From Bacteroidota bacterium (lineage in GTDB: Bacteria > Bacteroidota > Ignavibacteria > UBA10030 > UBA8401), in NCBI GenBank assembly GCA_030679145.1, contig JAUXTU010000036.1:150480-214479 (forward strand): a stretch of DNA of 64,000 nt, given 5' to 3'. The notes beneath the pieces are model-generated. The model saw only the letters and a list, made by a program, of their open reading frames with translations. It did no database searches and had not been told where the DNA came from. The translations under genes and the position numbers were made by a program. The stretch's first letter is position 1. Each line of letters begins with the position of its first letter. Below, piece by piece: positions 54,085 to 63,402 of this stretch.

Positions 54085-57000
54085 ATGAAAATTTGGTCAT
54101 TCATATTTCTTTTTATATTTTGCTGTCAATTTTTTTTTCCGCAACAACTTAATCATGGTGTAGAATCGTTTTCCGATGAGCAAGGTCTTCCGCAAAATTC
54201 TATTTATGCTATTCATCAAGATAAAAAAGGATTCTTGTGGGTTGGTACAGGTGATGGTTTAGCACAATTTGACGGATACTTTTTTCATTCCTATCGTCAT
54301 TCCCCCTTATTTTCACAATCACTTTCAAATAATTTTATCCGCTGTATCGCTGAAGATGCTGAAGGGGAAATCTGGCTTGGCTTAAATAACGGGTTGGATA
54401 TTCTTTCTCCTTCGACCGGTTCTTTTTATTCGCTCACCTCATCTCTCACAGAATCAATCCGGCAGACCGGAATTTGGTCTTCATCACTTTGTTTTGATGG
54501 AATAAAAACGATGTGGTATATCTCAAACAGAGATCTTTTTGCAATTGATGTGCGAACAAAGAATATTCGTCGCTATACAGAATCCGTTACTACTCGCCGT
54601 GGGCTTGAAGGAAACCCCAAAAGAATGTTTGTTGATTTGAATAACCAATTGTGTGTGTTTACAGAGAATAGTTTTTATCAATACAATGCCGAATCAGATT
54701 CGTTCACCAAAAGACCGTTAAAAAATTTTACCGGATATAGTTCTGTAAAGAAAGCCTACCAAGCTACGAATGGTTTTGTATGGATACTAACAGAGAACAA
54801 CGGTGTCTTTATTGCCGATGTTGGTTATGGTAGCATTCTCGGACATGCACTGAATAATATTTCCATGAGCGATCTCTATGGTGATAAGAATGGCGGAATC
54901 TTGGTTTCAACAAATACTGGGACTATCTATTTGTTCTCGAATGATGGAACAACACACACACAACTGTTTGATAATCACGGGAACGGAGAATCACCATTTA
55001 CGATCAACAAAATATTCTGCGATCAAAGCGGAAATATATGGATTGGAACAGATGGTGACGGTATAAAAAAGTATTCCCCGCACACTAATAAATTTAACAC
55101 CTTCTCTCATGAACCGCATTCATCCAATTCTCTGAGCGGAAATTTTATCAAATCTATCTATGAAGATCACATTGGACATCTCTGGTTTGGGGGAGTAAAT
55201 TCCAATATCTCTGATTATGACCAAGTGTCAAAAACGTTTCGTCATTTTTTTCTGCAAGGCGACAATGCTGTCATAACTAATATTATGGAAGATGACAGAC
55301 AGAAAATATGGTTTACAACAGCACAAAACCTGTATCGGTTCGATCCGGCAGATGAGAAAATTACTACAATTAACTCTTTACACATTCCGAATCCACGGTA
55401 CACAACGCTTCTACAAAAAAATCATAATATACTATGGTGTGGTACGCTCAATGGAGTGTATGAATATGATTTTAACAAAGGAAAAGTTCTACGAAACGAA
55501 GTACTACGCTCTACGGCATATCCATTTCTAGATAATGAAACTATTTCATTGTATCGGTCTTTGGATAAGTCGGTGTGGATAGGAACTGGGGACGGATTTG
55601 CGTTTATCACACCCAATGATTCTATTTCCAAATTTGCTACGAAGCGAATAGATTCTTTACTGATATCACCTTTACACATTAATTCGTTTCACGAACAAAA
55701 TGATAGCAGTATGTGGATAGGAACGAATAACGGCTTGTATCATTTCAATAGAACAACAATGCGTTTCTCTCCTTTTGGAATTGTTGAAGGAATTCCAAAC
55801 AACATTGTGTATGGCATTTTGGAAGATAGCCATAGAAATTTATGGATCAGTACAAACAAAGGTCTGTCAAAATTTTCTCTAGACAGCCATAGATTTCGAA
55901 ATTATACGCCGGATGACGGTTTACAATCATCTGAGTTTAACAGTGGGGCATATTGGAAAACTCGTTCAGGTCTGATGGTCTTTGGCGGAATAAAGGGAGT
56001 GAATATATTTCATCCGGATTTGATTCACGATAATCCGGTTATCCCGATCATAGTTTTTACGAAAATACAATTCAACGACAGCACATTAACACTCAGCAAT
56101 GGTTCTTCAACAACAAAATCCATTTCGATGAATTATTTACAAAATGCGCTCACCGTGGAATTTTCTGCGCTGGAATTTTCAAATTCCCATAAAAATATTT
56201 TTGCGTATCGTTTAGAAGGATTCGATAACGGCTGGAATTATATTGACACAAAACGAATTGCGCGATATACAAATCTTAATCCGGGAGAATATATCTTTAG
56301 AGTACGAGGAACGAATAACGACGGAATTTGGAGTACAGCAGATGCCACCCTATCCATTGATATTGTGATACCGTTTTGGATGTCGATGTGGTTTCGTATT
56401 ATTGGCATTCTTGCAGTTATTGTAATTATTGTCGGCAGCATTCGCATGTATGAACTCGGAAAAACTCGCAGACTGATTGAGGTGTTGGAACACCAACAGG
56501 CTTTAGAACTTGAGCGCTCACGCATTTCAAGAGACATGCACGATGAAGTTGGATCGAGTTTAACGCAGATCGCGGTCTTGAGTGAATTGGCGAAACGCGG
56601 GGACTCCCAAGTTCATCTTGAAAAAATTTCCACAACGTCTCGAGAGTTGATCGATAACATCAGCCAGATCATCTGGGCGATTAATCCGAAGAATGATAAG
56701 CTGGAAAATATGACGGCGTATCTGCGCGAGTATATCAGTGAAACATTCGAAATGACGAACATCCTCTGCATAATTTCATTTCCCGATGAACTTCCCACGC
56801 AATCGCTTACGGCAGAATATCGCAGGAATATTTTTCTTACGATAAAAGAGTCTGTGAACAATATTGTTAAATATTCGCTTGCGAGTGAAGTTCATGCACT
56901 ATTGAACATAGCCGGAAACGAACTCTCATTTTCCATTAGTGATAACGGCATCGGGTTCAATACTGTTGCCACTTCACGGTTCGGGATCGGTCTTCTCAAT

Positions 57001-57105
57001 ATGAAAAAACGTATCGAAGAAATCGGAGGCGTGTTTACAATTAACTCGGCTGTTGGAGAAGGAACAACGATCACATTCCGTGTACCGATTACTACATTCG
57101 TGTGA
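54085..57105 (+). CDS. Propeller-containing sensor histidine kinase (Reg_prop, Y_Y_Y, HisKA_3)
   Basis: The product has 1006 residues from the ATG at 54085, chosen because a signal segment follows (MKIWSFIFLFIFCCQFFFPQ). An in-frame start at 54049 exists. Repeated blades such as IYAIHQDKKGFLWVGTGDGL form a periplasmic beta-propeller pair. A Y_Y_Y domain (NIFAYRLEGFDNGWNYID), one membrane helix (WFRIIGILAVIVIIVGSIRM), HisKA_3 with H819 in RISRDMHDEVGSSLTQIAVL and a HATPase (SDNGIGFNTVATSRFGIGLL) follow. The LuxR-type regulator follows 35 bases later, its likely partner. Confidence 0.92.
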   Translation: MKIWSFIFLFIFCCQFFFPQQLNHGVESFSDEQGLPQNSIYAIHQDKKGFLWVGTGDGLAQFDGYFFHSYRHSPLFSQSLSNNFIRCIAEDAEGEIWLGLNNGLDILSPSTGSFYSLTSSLTESIRQTGIWSSSLCFDGIKTMWYISNRDLFAIDVRTKNIRRYTESVTTRRGLEGNPKRMFVDLNNQLCVFTENSFYQYNAESDSFTKRPLKNFTGYSSVKKAYQATNGFVWILTENNGVFIADVGYGSILGHALNNISMSDLYGDKNGGILVSTNTGTIYLFSNDGTTHTQLFDNHGNGESPFTINKIFCDQSGNIWIGTDGDGIKKYSPHTNKFNTFSHEPHSSNSLSGNFIKSIYEDHIGHLWFGGVNSNISDYDQVSKTFRHFFLQGDNAVITNIMEDDRQKIWFTTAQNLYRFDPADEKITTINSLHIPNPRYTTLLQKNHNILWCGTLNGVYEYDFNKGKVLRNEVLRSTAYPFLDNETISLYRSLDKSVWIGTGDGFAFITPNDSISKFATKRIDSLLISPLHINSFHEQNDSSMWIGTNNGLYHFNRTTMRFSPFGIVEGIPNNIVYGILEDSHRNLWISTNKGLSKFSLDSHRFRNYTPDDGLQSSEFNSGAYWKTRSGLMVFGGIKGVNIFHPDLIHDNPVIPIIVFTKIQFNDSTLTLSNGSSTTKSISMNYLQNALTVEFSALEFSNSHKNIFAYRLEGFDNGWNYIDTKRIARYTNLNPGEYIFRVRGTNNDGIWSTADATLSIDIVIPFWMSMWFRIIGILAVIVIIVGSIRMYELGKTRRLIEVLEHQQALELERSRISRDMHDEVGSSLTQIAVLSELAKRGDSQVHLEKISTTSRELIDNISQIIWAINPKNDKLENMTAYLREYISETFEMTNILCIISFPDELPTQSLTAEYRRNIFLTIKESVNNIVKYSLASEVHALLNIAGNELSFSISDNGIGFNTVATSRFGIGLLNMKKRIEEIGGVFTINSAVGEGTTITFRVPITTFV

Positions 57106-57140
57106 TTGTTACAAGTGGTAATCTATGGTACATTCACCCT

Positions 57141-57776
57141 ATGAAAAAGAAAACTATTACCGTAGCGATCGTTGAAGATCTTGATGATATCCGAAACGGA
57201 CTTTCGGTGCTCATTAATGGGTCTGAAGGATTTCGCTGTGTCGGAACATTCCCGAATGGAGTTGAGGCGCTTGCGGCAATTCCTGCATTGCTACCGGATG
57301 TAGTGCTGATGGATATTGATATGCCTAAGATGAACGGCATTGAATGTATTTACCGTTTGAAAAAAAAATTGCCGTTGTTGCAAATTGTTATGTTAACAGT
57401 ATTTGAAGACGATGAAAAAATATTTCAATCGTTGCAAGCAGGAGCAAGTGGATATTTATTGAAGAAAACACAGCCGGCAAAATTACTTGAATCAATAGAA
57501 GAATTACACAACGGTGGTTCACCAATGTCCAGCCAAATTGCACGAAAAGTTGTCGCCACATTTCAACAACCAACTATTGTGTTTAACGCTGCTCTTGCTT
57601 TAAGCCAGCGTGAACAGGAAATTCTTTCCTATCTTGCAAAAGGATTTCGTTATAAAGAAATTGCCGATACATTGTTCATCAGCGTTGAAACAGTCCGCAC
57701 ACATCTCCGCAACATCTACGAAAAACTGCATGTCCGTTCCCGCACGGAAGCGGTGTTGAAGTACCTGAATAAATAA
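57141..57776 (+). CDS. LuxR/NarL-type response regulator
   Basis: The product has 211 residues from the ATG at 57141; the upstream start at 57102 overlaps the kinase end and has no visible ribosome-binding site. The receiver has acidic ED residues near 12, D58 in VVLMDIDMPKMNG, T in MLTVFED and K in YLLKKTQ. The HTH ends ALSQREQEILSYLAKGFRYK and VETVRTHLRNIYEKLHVRSR. It is probably phosphorylated by the preceding kinase and controls unknown genes, perhaps those just downstream. Confidence 0.92.
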   Translation: MKKKTITVAIVEDLDDIRNGLSVLINGSEGFRCVGTFPNGVEALAAIPALLPDVVLMDIDMPKMNGIECIYRLKKKLPLLQIVMLTVFEDDEKIFQSLQAGASGYLLKKTQPAKLLESIEELHNGGSPMSSQIARKVVATFQQPTIVFNAALALSQREQEILSYLAKGFRYKEIADTLFISVETVRTHLRNIYEKLHVRSRTEAVLKYLNK

Positions 57777-58000
57777 GTTTTGGGATTCGGATTTTGCAAT
57801 TCAGGATGCAAAACACAAACCGCAAAACTCGAACCAATCTTTTCATATTCACCCCACTCTATCCAGCATACAATCTATTTTATTGAACATATCTTTAGTA
57901 TGAAGATTACTACTTTTGTGGTATTGATAACTGCCTGATCAACGAAGTATCTTGCTACAGTTATTATTCAACTCGCTTACAAAATTACAGGAGAAATTTT

Positions 58001-58039
58001 ATGGAACACGCTCCATTCACTATTTCACCAAAGCGATAG
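58001..58039 (+). CDS. Possible 12-residue leader or gene remnant
   Basis: A strong AGGAG with 7-base spacing precedes ATG at 58001, followed by MEHAPFTISPKR and a stop. The stop overlaps the ribosome-binding site of the next gene (GGAGAG before 58052). It may be a leader peptide, a coupling element or a remnant. It is too short to judge by homology. Confidence 0.25.
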   Translation: MEHAPFTISPKR

Positions 58040-58051
58040 GAGAGCAGTTGT

Positions 58052-58684
58052 ATGAATAAGTCCATTTTCACCATTTTTACTGCCGTGTTTATTTGCACCG
58101 CGTTGGCTGATGCTCAAGGTTTTTCATTTTACGGCTATGGCCAACGTTATTCCTCCCAGAAAAGACTAAGCGGGATTACATCAAGCGGTTATACCGGAGG
58201 AATATTCTTTGATTGGGGTGGTGATTTTGGAAGTTATGATTCAAAAACAATGAAGCCTCAAACCTTTACTTTAGGGTGGGCGATGGATGGTTTTGCTGGT
58301 TTAGGTACTTTCGATTCAGGCATTGGGATTGATTTAGGTGTAGACATATTTGGCCTCACGGGTCGTTACAAAATTAACAACGATAACATAGCCGGTTTTT
58401 TTTATGATCCTATTGTAATTTACGCAACACCTGTAGGAGGCTATGTTGGCAGTAAATTGATTCTAAAATATTCTTATAAGGACTTTCAAATAAATGTTGC
58501 ACGCGGAGGGAATGGTTTTTTTTACGGATGTTTTGTTCCCAAAGAAGATGAACCGCTTCATTCCTTTGAGTTTCAATATTGGTTCGGATCCGAAGATTTT
58601 GCTGGTTTACGATATTCAAATATTCCCTATCACAATTCTAAAGGGAGTGCGATGATGTTGTTTTACGGTTTTGGGATTAGATAA
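58052..58684 (+). CDS. Unrecognised secreted, possibly outer-membrane, protein
   Basis: The 210-residue protein has signal peptide MNKSIFTIFTAVFICTALAD ending AQ. The mature part is rich in Gly, Tyr, Phe and alternates as in beta-barrels (FSFYGYGQRYSSQ, FQYWFGSEDFAGLRYSN). The last residues (MMLFYGFGIR) fit an outer-membrane terminus. No family is recognised. GGAGAG precedes the ATG. The lipoprotein gene starts 45 bases later and may share its transcript. Confidence 0.65.
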   Translation: MNKSIFTIFTAVFICTALADAQGFSFYGYGQRYSSQKRLSGITSSGYTGGIFFDWGGDFGSYDSKTMKPQTFTLGWAMDGFAGLGTFDSGIGIDLGVDIFGLTGRYKINNDNIAGFFYDPIVIYATPVGGYVGSKLILKYSYKDFQINVARGGNGFFYGCFVPKEDEPLHSFEFQYWFGSEDFAGLRYSNIPYHNSKGSAMMLFYGFGIR

Positions 58685-58729
58685 TATTATTTTGTTACTA
58701 AACAACTTTCCATCAAAAAAGGAGAAATC

Positions 58730-59176
58730 ATGAAACCCTCTAAGCTATGTGCATTTTGTAGTATTATCGTAATTTTTTTCTTTACCGGATGTGTAACGGG
58801 CTATAAGGTGCTCTATAATGAAGGGAAGAGTACTGTTGTCTTGAACGGTGTTGTTCCTGTAGGGTTAAAAGTGTTTGAAAATGGAGAAGAGATTCCTATT
58901 CAAGAACGTGCAGGATCACTCCAAAAAATTAATGAAGATCAAACGTCAACAACTTATGCTGTTTCTTCGTATCAAAAATATCTTTTGCTTGATTATAGTG
59001 TAGATCACACACTTACCCTGCAATCAGGCGGCAAAACTACTGAAGTAAAAATGTCAGCACAACCCGAATGGTTGTGGTTCTGGTTGAGCGGTTTGTGGAT
59101 AATCGTGGATTATTACACTGGTGCAGTTAATGAATTTCCTGATTTATCTGTTCCTGCCAGCTTTTACGCAAAGTAG
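58730..59176 (+). CDS. Unrecognised small lipoprotein
   Basis: The 148-residue protein has lipoprotein signal MKPSKLCAFCSIIVIFFFTG followed by C21 and a VTGYK start. A hydrophobic, Trp-rich stretch (PEWLWFWLSGLWIIVDYYTG, about 112-131) lies near the C-terminus, similar to small outer-membrane lipoproteins with one reentrant segment. AGGAG precedes the ATG. It ends before a strong terminator. The function is unknown. Confidence 0.65.
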   Translation: MKPSKLCAFCSIIVIFFFTGCVTGYKVLYNEGKSTVVLNGVVPVGLKVFENGEEIPIQERAGSLQKINEDQTSTTYAVSSYQKYLLLDYSVDHTLTLQSGGKTTEVKMSAQPEWLWFWLSGLWIIVDYYTGAVNEFPDLSVPASFYAK

Positions 59177-59245
59177 TAAATAAGATGAAAAGGATAACTT
59201 CAAATATTGTTTCCCTGGGGAGGTGAAGCAATAAATGAATGACGA

Positions 59246-59277
59246 TAGGATGCCAAAAATTGGCATCCTATTTTTTT
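59246..59277 (+). terminator. Strong intrinsic terminator
   Basis: TAGGATGCCAA (59246-59256) and TTGGCATCCTA (59260-59270) form a perfect 11-bp stem with an AAA loop and a run of seven T. It closes the lipoprotein transcript and abuts the convergent rluE stop. Confidence 0.88.
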
Positions 59278-59280
59278 CAG

Positions 59281-59901
59281 TTAGGGAGATAAAATTATTG
59301 ATCTGCTTATTTCTTTCCATTCACCCGGTTGCAATTCCCCAATTTCCAAATTTCCAATCTTAATTCTTACTAATCGTAACGTCGGATGACCAACGGCAGC
59401 AGTCATTTTGCGCACTTGCCTGTTTCTGCCTTCACGCAAAACTATTTTCAGCCACGCCGTTGGAACAGTTTTACGGAATCGTATTAGTGTAGAACGTGTC
59501 GGAAGATTAGGTTCTTCCGTCAATAATTCAACTTCTGCCGGTTTTGTTTTTGTTCCTTCAATGACAACACCGTTGCGAAGTTGCTGCAATTCTTTTTCGG
59601 TTGGAATACGTTCTACTTGCGCAAGATAGGTTTTATGGTGCTCAAATTTCGGATCGGTAAGTTTGTTTTTTATTACGTTGTCATTCGTAAGAAGCAGTAA
59701 TCCTTCGCTGTCATAATCCAACCTACCGACCGGGTAGATGTCTTTGGGAAGAGAAAGAAAATCTTTCAGTGTTTGTTTCCCTGATTCAGGAGAGAATTGT
59801 GAGAGGACGGCGTATGGTTTGTAAAAAAAAATATAGCGATTAACGGTTTGAGTTTTATGGTTTGAGTTTTGAGATTCCAGTTTTACGAGATGTTTTTCCA
59901 T
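59281..59901 (-). CDS. rluE: 23S rRNA pseudouridine synthase RluE-like
   Basis: The 206-residue protein has YIFFYKPYAVLSQFSPESGK, the catalytic GRLDYDSEGLLLLTND with its Asp, and KTVPTAWLKIVLREGRNRQV, the RluE subclass. It modifies a uridine in 23S rRNA near the peptidyl-transfer region. No S4 domain is present, as is usual for RluE. Residues 7-21 (KLESQNSNHKTQTVN) are encoded by a repeat-like stretch and seem to have lengthened the N-terminus. The DUF2461 gene lies 59 bases upstream. Confidence 0.9.
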   Translation of the reverse strand: MEKHLVKLESQNSNHKTQTVNRYIFFYKPYAVLSQFSPESGKQTLKDFLSLPKDIYPVGRLDYDSEGLLLLTNDNVIKNKLTDPKFEHHKTYLAQVERIPTEKELQQLRNGVVIEGTKTKPAEVELLTEEPNLPTRSTLIRFRKTVPTAWLKIVLREGRNRQVRKMTAAVGHPTLRLVRIKIGNLEIGELQPGEWKEISRSIILSP

Positions 59902-59945
59902 ACCATGTTTTTTATTACGCGAAACTCAAATCTCAAAACTCCAAA
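59834..59945. repeat. Inverted repeat of the AACTCAAA type at the rluE start
   Basis: AACGGTTTGAGTTTTATGG and GTTTGAGTTTTGAGATTCC are matched by inverted words CGAAACTCAAATCTC and AAAACTCCAAAC (59920-59945). The left half is inside the coding frame of rluE, the right half in front of its ATG. Confidence 0.5.
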
Positions 59946-59960
59946 CAGGGATTACTTTTA

Positions 59961-60668
59961 TTAAAACCCCATCGCTTTATTCATAAAATCAACAAGCGGA
60001 GCTAGTTCTTTACAGAGTTGAGCAATCTGTTTCGGAAAATCTTTTTTATAACATGTATCTTCTTTCATATCAATTCCGGTGAAGAATTGTTTCATCTTCA
60101 GCCATTCGATCATCGGATGGTTTGGTTCGTATCCTTTTGGAGGCCTCGAAAGTTTTTTCCCTTCAATAACGCCGAATGTTTTTTTGAATGAAGGTTTATT
60201 AATGATCGATAGAAATGTCTTTGAATCTTCCGCGATTGCTTTTCTGATCTTTTTTAATTGATCATTATCCGGCATATAGATTCCGCCACCAAGAAATACT
60301 TCTCCCGGCGCGATATGAAGATAATATCCAGAACCTTCAAATCCTTTCGGTTTTCCTTTCAACACGAAATGTGCCGCCATGTGAGTTTTATACGGCGTTT
60401 TATCCTTGCTGAACCGTGTATCACGGTAGATCCTGAACATCGATCGTTTTGGATGGACATCGAACTCCGGTGCAAAATCCGAAAAATACGGCTGCATGGC
60501 TGCAATGAAACTCTGCATTGGAAATTTTACGAACTCCTCAAAATCATCTTTGTGAGCTTTGAACCAATCCCGATTGTTGTTCTTTTTCAGCTTCTTTAAA
60601 AAGCCAACACTCTCTTTTGGAAATCCATTGAAAGGAGGAAAATGCAGTTCGTCAAATTCTTTTAACAT
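59961..60668 (-). CDS. DUF2461/TIGR02453 family protein
   Basis: The 235-residue protein has FLKKLKKNNNRDWFKAHKDD, RDTRFSKDKTPYKTHMAAHF, YYLHIAPGEVFLGGGIYMPD and GYEPNHPMIEWLKMKQFF, the conserved blocks of DUF2461. The family is widespread, with unknown biochemical role. Start MLKEFDELHF is sensible with a normal length. It is placed between rluE and a sensor kinase on the same strand. Confidence 0.88.
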   Translation of the reverse strand: MLKEFDELHFPPFNGFPKESVGFLKKLKKNNNRDWFKAHKDDFEEFVKFPMQSFIAAMQPYFSDFAPEFDVHPKRSMFRIYRDTRFSKDKTPYKTHMAAHFVLKGKPKGFEGSGYYLHIAPGEVFLGGGIYMPDNDQLKKIRKAIAEDSKTFLSIINKPSFKKTFGVIEGKKLSRPPKGYEPNHPMIEWLKMKQFFTGIDMKEDTCYKKDFPKQIAQLCKELAPLVDFMNKAMGF

Positions 60669-60706
60669 TGTTGATCCGGTTGTGATGGATGCTCAAAAAA
60701 ATAGTA

Positions 60707-62902
60707 TCACGCAAAATTTCTTGAAAGGGGTAGAGAAACGGTAACAGTAGTTCCTTTATTCAGTTCACTTTCAATCGAGACTGTTCCATTATGCATTTGT
60801 ACACATTGCTGAACAATGGTCAGACCTAATCCTGTTCCGTAAATATTACTGACATTCGATGCTCGGAAGAATGAAGAGAATAAATGTTTCTGCTCAGCCG
60901 CCGGAATGCCGATACCACAATCGGATACTTTTATTATACAAGATGTTGGGTTTTGTTCAATATGTAATTTTACTTCAGTCTTATCCCGCGAATATTTGAA
61001 TGCGTTGGAAAGTAATTGTTGAGCAATGGTCTTGATAAGTTTTTCATCCACGGGAACAGAAGTAATATCTCCTTGTTCCGAAAGAATAAAATGATGCTGC
61101 GATTCAAGATCTTCCATTAATTCCCGCGCGGTTGATTGGAACAGTGTTTCCAAATTGGTGTTCGCAATAGTGAGTATATATTGTTCCGTGCTTGCTTTTG
61201 TGGTGAAGGTTACGTCACGCACCAATTCGATCAATTGACTGATCGATTCATTGATCCGCATGAATGAATGGTACCGCCTTTCATCACTCCATTTATCAAG
61301 GAATCGCTCCAGTAATTCAGTGTTTGTGGCGATTGTTACCAAAGATGTTCGCAGTTGATTGCTGACCATACCAATGAAGCGTGATTTTAGATCAAGCAGT
61401 TCTAGTTCGCGTTCTTTTGCTGCAGTAAAATGTCTTTTAGCGTCATGTTCAATGGTGTGATCCATCAAAAATCCGACGAACTTAGATTCGCTGGTATTGG
61501 TCTGTATCTCCACAATGTTCATTGATGCGGAAATTGTATCGTTTGTAGCAGCAACAATATTGGTTTCGCCTTGGAATTGCTCAGACCGATTCACGGAATT
61601 CTTCCATTGTTCCTCAAAGAAACTTCGTTCGTCACCCGGAAATAAACGGGAGAAATGTGTCTCGCGCAGTTCTTTCATTCCATAGCCGACGAGTTGTTCC
61701 AACGAAGAATTGCAGTATTCACATACACCATTGGTATTGACGACAAATGCTGGGATAGGAATGAGCCGAATAATATTGTAGATGCTTTGTTCGGCAAGTG
61801 CGAGATTGTTCGAATATTCAGCAAGTTCAGATTGTAATATTGTAATGGCGTTGGTCTGTTCTTTTAATTTTTGTTCCTGCTCATTGATCAGTGCATATAG
61901 TTTTTGTTTGCTCTCCTGAAGCGCATGTTCCGTTGCTTCACGGATATTGGTTTGTTCCTGCAGCAGATCCTTTGTTATTTCCAGTTCAACTTTTGTGTTT
62001 GTTAACTGTTGTGCTGAATCGGAAAGGCTGGAAAGATATTGTTCTTCACGCTGACGGAATTCTTCGGCATATTGTTCGCGTGTGGTACGTAATGATTCAT
62101 TGCTGATTTTTAAGTCAGCGAGTTCCTCCTGCAGCTGGTGAATCCGTTGCTCAAGAGTTATCTGAAATTCCTTTTCTTTTTTTACGATTTCATCCAAAAG
62201 AAATGCCCGCTGTACTTCATCCTGTTGAATTTGATCTTCGAGTTTTTTTCGTCGTTCGAGTTCTTGCTGCAGTTGAGCGGACAATGATTGAATATCCGCA
62301 TCTTTGCGTGATACGACATCATCCAATGAACTTACTCTGGATCCTTCGTTCTGTATTTTTTCGGAAAGGATCTCGATTGCACGTACTTTCTCGGATAACT
62401 CTCCCTCAACTTTTAACCGAAGTGAAGTTTCTCTTGATAATTCCTCACTGAGCGATTGGATCGTTTTTTCTTTTATTGCAACATTGGTATGCAATGTCGA
62501 TGTTCGGGATTCTTCTTGCTGTATTTGTTGTGTAAGCAATTTTTCCCTCTGTTCTTTTTCGGATAATGTCTGCTCAAGTGTTGTTCGATCGGCTGTCTCT
62601 TTCTGAAGCTGAGCGGACAACGACTGGATCTGTTTATCTTTTGATAATACTTCACCGCTCAACGTTATTGATCGCGATTCTTCGTGGGTTCGAACCTCAG
62701 CAAGCTGATGTTCTTTCTCTTTCAATACCGATTCTAATTTTTGTTTTTCGGTTGCAAGCTGCAGTTCATTGTTTCGTGCGGTATATGCTTTTTTTTGCTC
62801 TTCTTCCAGCATACGTGCATACCGTTTTTTAATGGCATAATATGAAATACCAGCTGCACCGGAAACGATAAAAAATGAATAGATGATGACTTCCATGGGC
62901 AT
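60707..62902 (-). CDS. Coiled-coil PAS histidine kinase with Asn in place of the phospho-acceptor His
   Basis: The product has 731 residues from the ATG at 62902; an upstream frame start at 62953 overlaps the SnoaL-like gene. One membrane helix (MEVIIYSFFIVSGAAGISYY) is followed by a coiled coil of over 300 residues with repeated LSEKEQREKLLTQQIQQEES-like units, a PAS domain (IPIPAFVVNTNGVCEYCNSS), a DHp segment FIGMVSNQLRTSLVTI and an intact HATPase (LLSNAFKYSRDK, SDCGIGIP, GTGLGLTIVQQ). Residue 515 is Asn, AAT on the minus strand, where His is expected. It starts 11 bases after the SnoaL-like stop. Confidence 0.85.
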   Translation of the reverse strand: MPMEVIIYSFFIVSGAAGISYYAIKKRYARMLEEEQKKAYTARNNELQLATEKQKLESVLKEKEHQLAEVRTHEESRSITLSGEVLSKDKQIQSLSAQLQKETADRTTLEQTLSEKEQREKLLTQQIQQEESRTSTLHTNVAIKEKTIQSLSEELSRETSLRLKVEGELSEKVRAIEILSEKIQNEGSRVSSLDDVVSRKDADIQSLSAQLQQELERRKKLEDQIQQDEVQRAFLLDEIVKKEKEFQITLEQRIHQLQEELADLKISNESLRTTREQYAEEFRQREEQYLSSLSDSAQQLTNTKVELEITKDLLQEQTNIREATEHALQESKQKLYALINEQEQKLKEQTNAITILQSELAEYSNNLALAEQSIYNIIRLIPIPAFVVNTNGVCEYCNSSLEQLVGYGMKELRETHFSRLFPGDERSFFEEQWKNSVNRSEQFQGETNIVAATNDTISASMNIVEIQTNTSESKFVGFLMDHTIEHDAKRHFTAAKERELELLDLKSRFIGMVSNQLRTSLVTIATNTELLERFLDKWSDERRYHSFMRINESISQLIELVRDVTFTTKASTEQYILTIANTNLETLFQSTARELMEDLESQHHFILSEQGDITSVPVDEKLIKTIAQQLLSNAFKYSRDKTEVKLHIEQNPTSCIIKVSDCGIGIPAAEQKHLFSSFFRASNVSNIYGTGLGLTIVQQCVQMHNGTVSIESELNKGTTVTVSLPLSRNFA

Positions 62903-62913
62903 GATTGTTATGA

Positions 62914-63351
62914 TCAATTTCCTGATGATGTGTGATCGTGAACGATCCGCCACTCACCGCTTGTGTTTCTGAATAATAATGTGAATAATCCCCACGGTTC
63001 ATCGTTTGACCGTTTCAAGCTCCATTTTCCGAACACCATAGCTGCATCGGATGAAATAAGATCAATTGAAATTTGACTGAACGTGAGAACTCCCATTTTT
63101 TCTTTAGACGGATAATTTTTTTTATATCGCTCGAGCATATTTTTCCACCCGTAGGTAACAGAACCGCCGGATGCAAACCGGAGTGAATCAAATTGTACAT
63201 ATCCGGTCATGAATGAATCAATATTACCGCTGTTCCATCCGGCAACCTGCCGATCAATGACAAGTTGTATTTGTTTTTTTCTTTGCTCGGTATTCTGAGC
63301 AAGCGAAGCGTTGACAAGAAACAAAGAGATAACAAGAGCGATAGTCTTCAT
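62914..63351 (-). CDS. Secreted SnoaL/DUF4440-like (NTF2 fold) protein
   Basis: The 145-residue protein has signal peptide MKTIALVISLFLVNASLAQN. The remaining part (IQLVIDRQVAGWNSGNIDSF, SLRFASGGSVTYGWKNMLER, AMVFGKWSLKRSN, WRIVHDHTSSG) is the NTF2-like fold of DUF4440 or YybH-like proteins. Some relatives bind small molecules or are enzymes. Its role is unknown. It is 11 bases from the coiled-coil kinase gene, so they may be co-transcribed. Confidence 0.82.
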   Translation of the reverse strand: MKTIALVISLFLVNASLAQNTEQRKKQIQLVIDRQVAGWNSGNIDSFMTGYVQFDSLRFASGGSVTYGWKNMLERYKKNYPSKEKMGVLTFSQISIDLISSDAAMVFGKWSLKRSNDEPWGLFTLLFRNTSGEWRIVHDHTSSGN

Positions 63352-63402
63352 AAAAAATGTACGCCAAGATAAGAAAAACTTAGAAAAATAAGTGTAAAAA
63401 TC

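Noticed and set aside
62685-62701. GGGTTCGAACCTC, resembling a tRNA T-arm
   Set aside because: It lies inside the coiled-coil part of an intact kinase gene, and no cloverleaf can be built around it.
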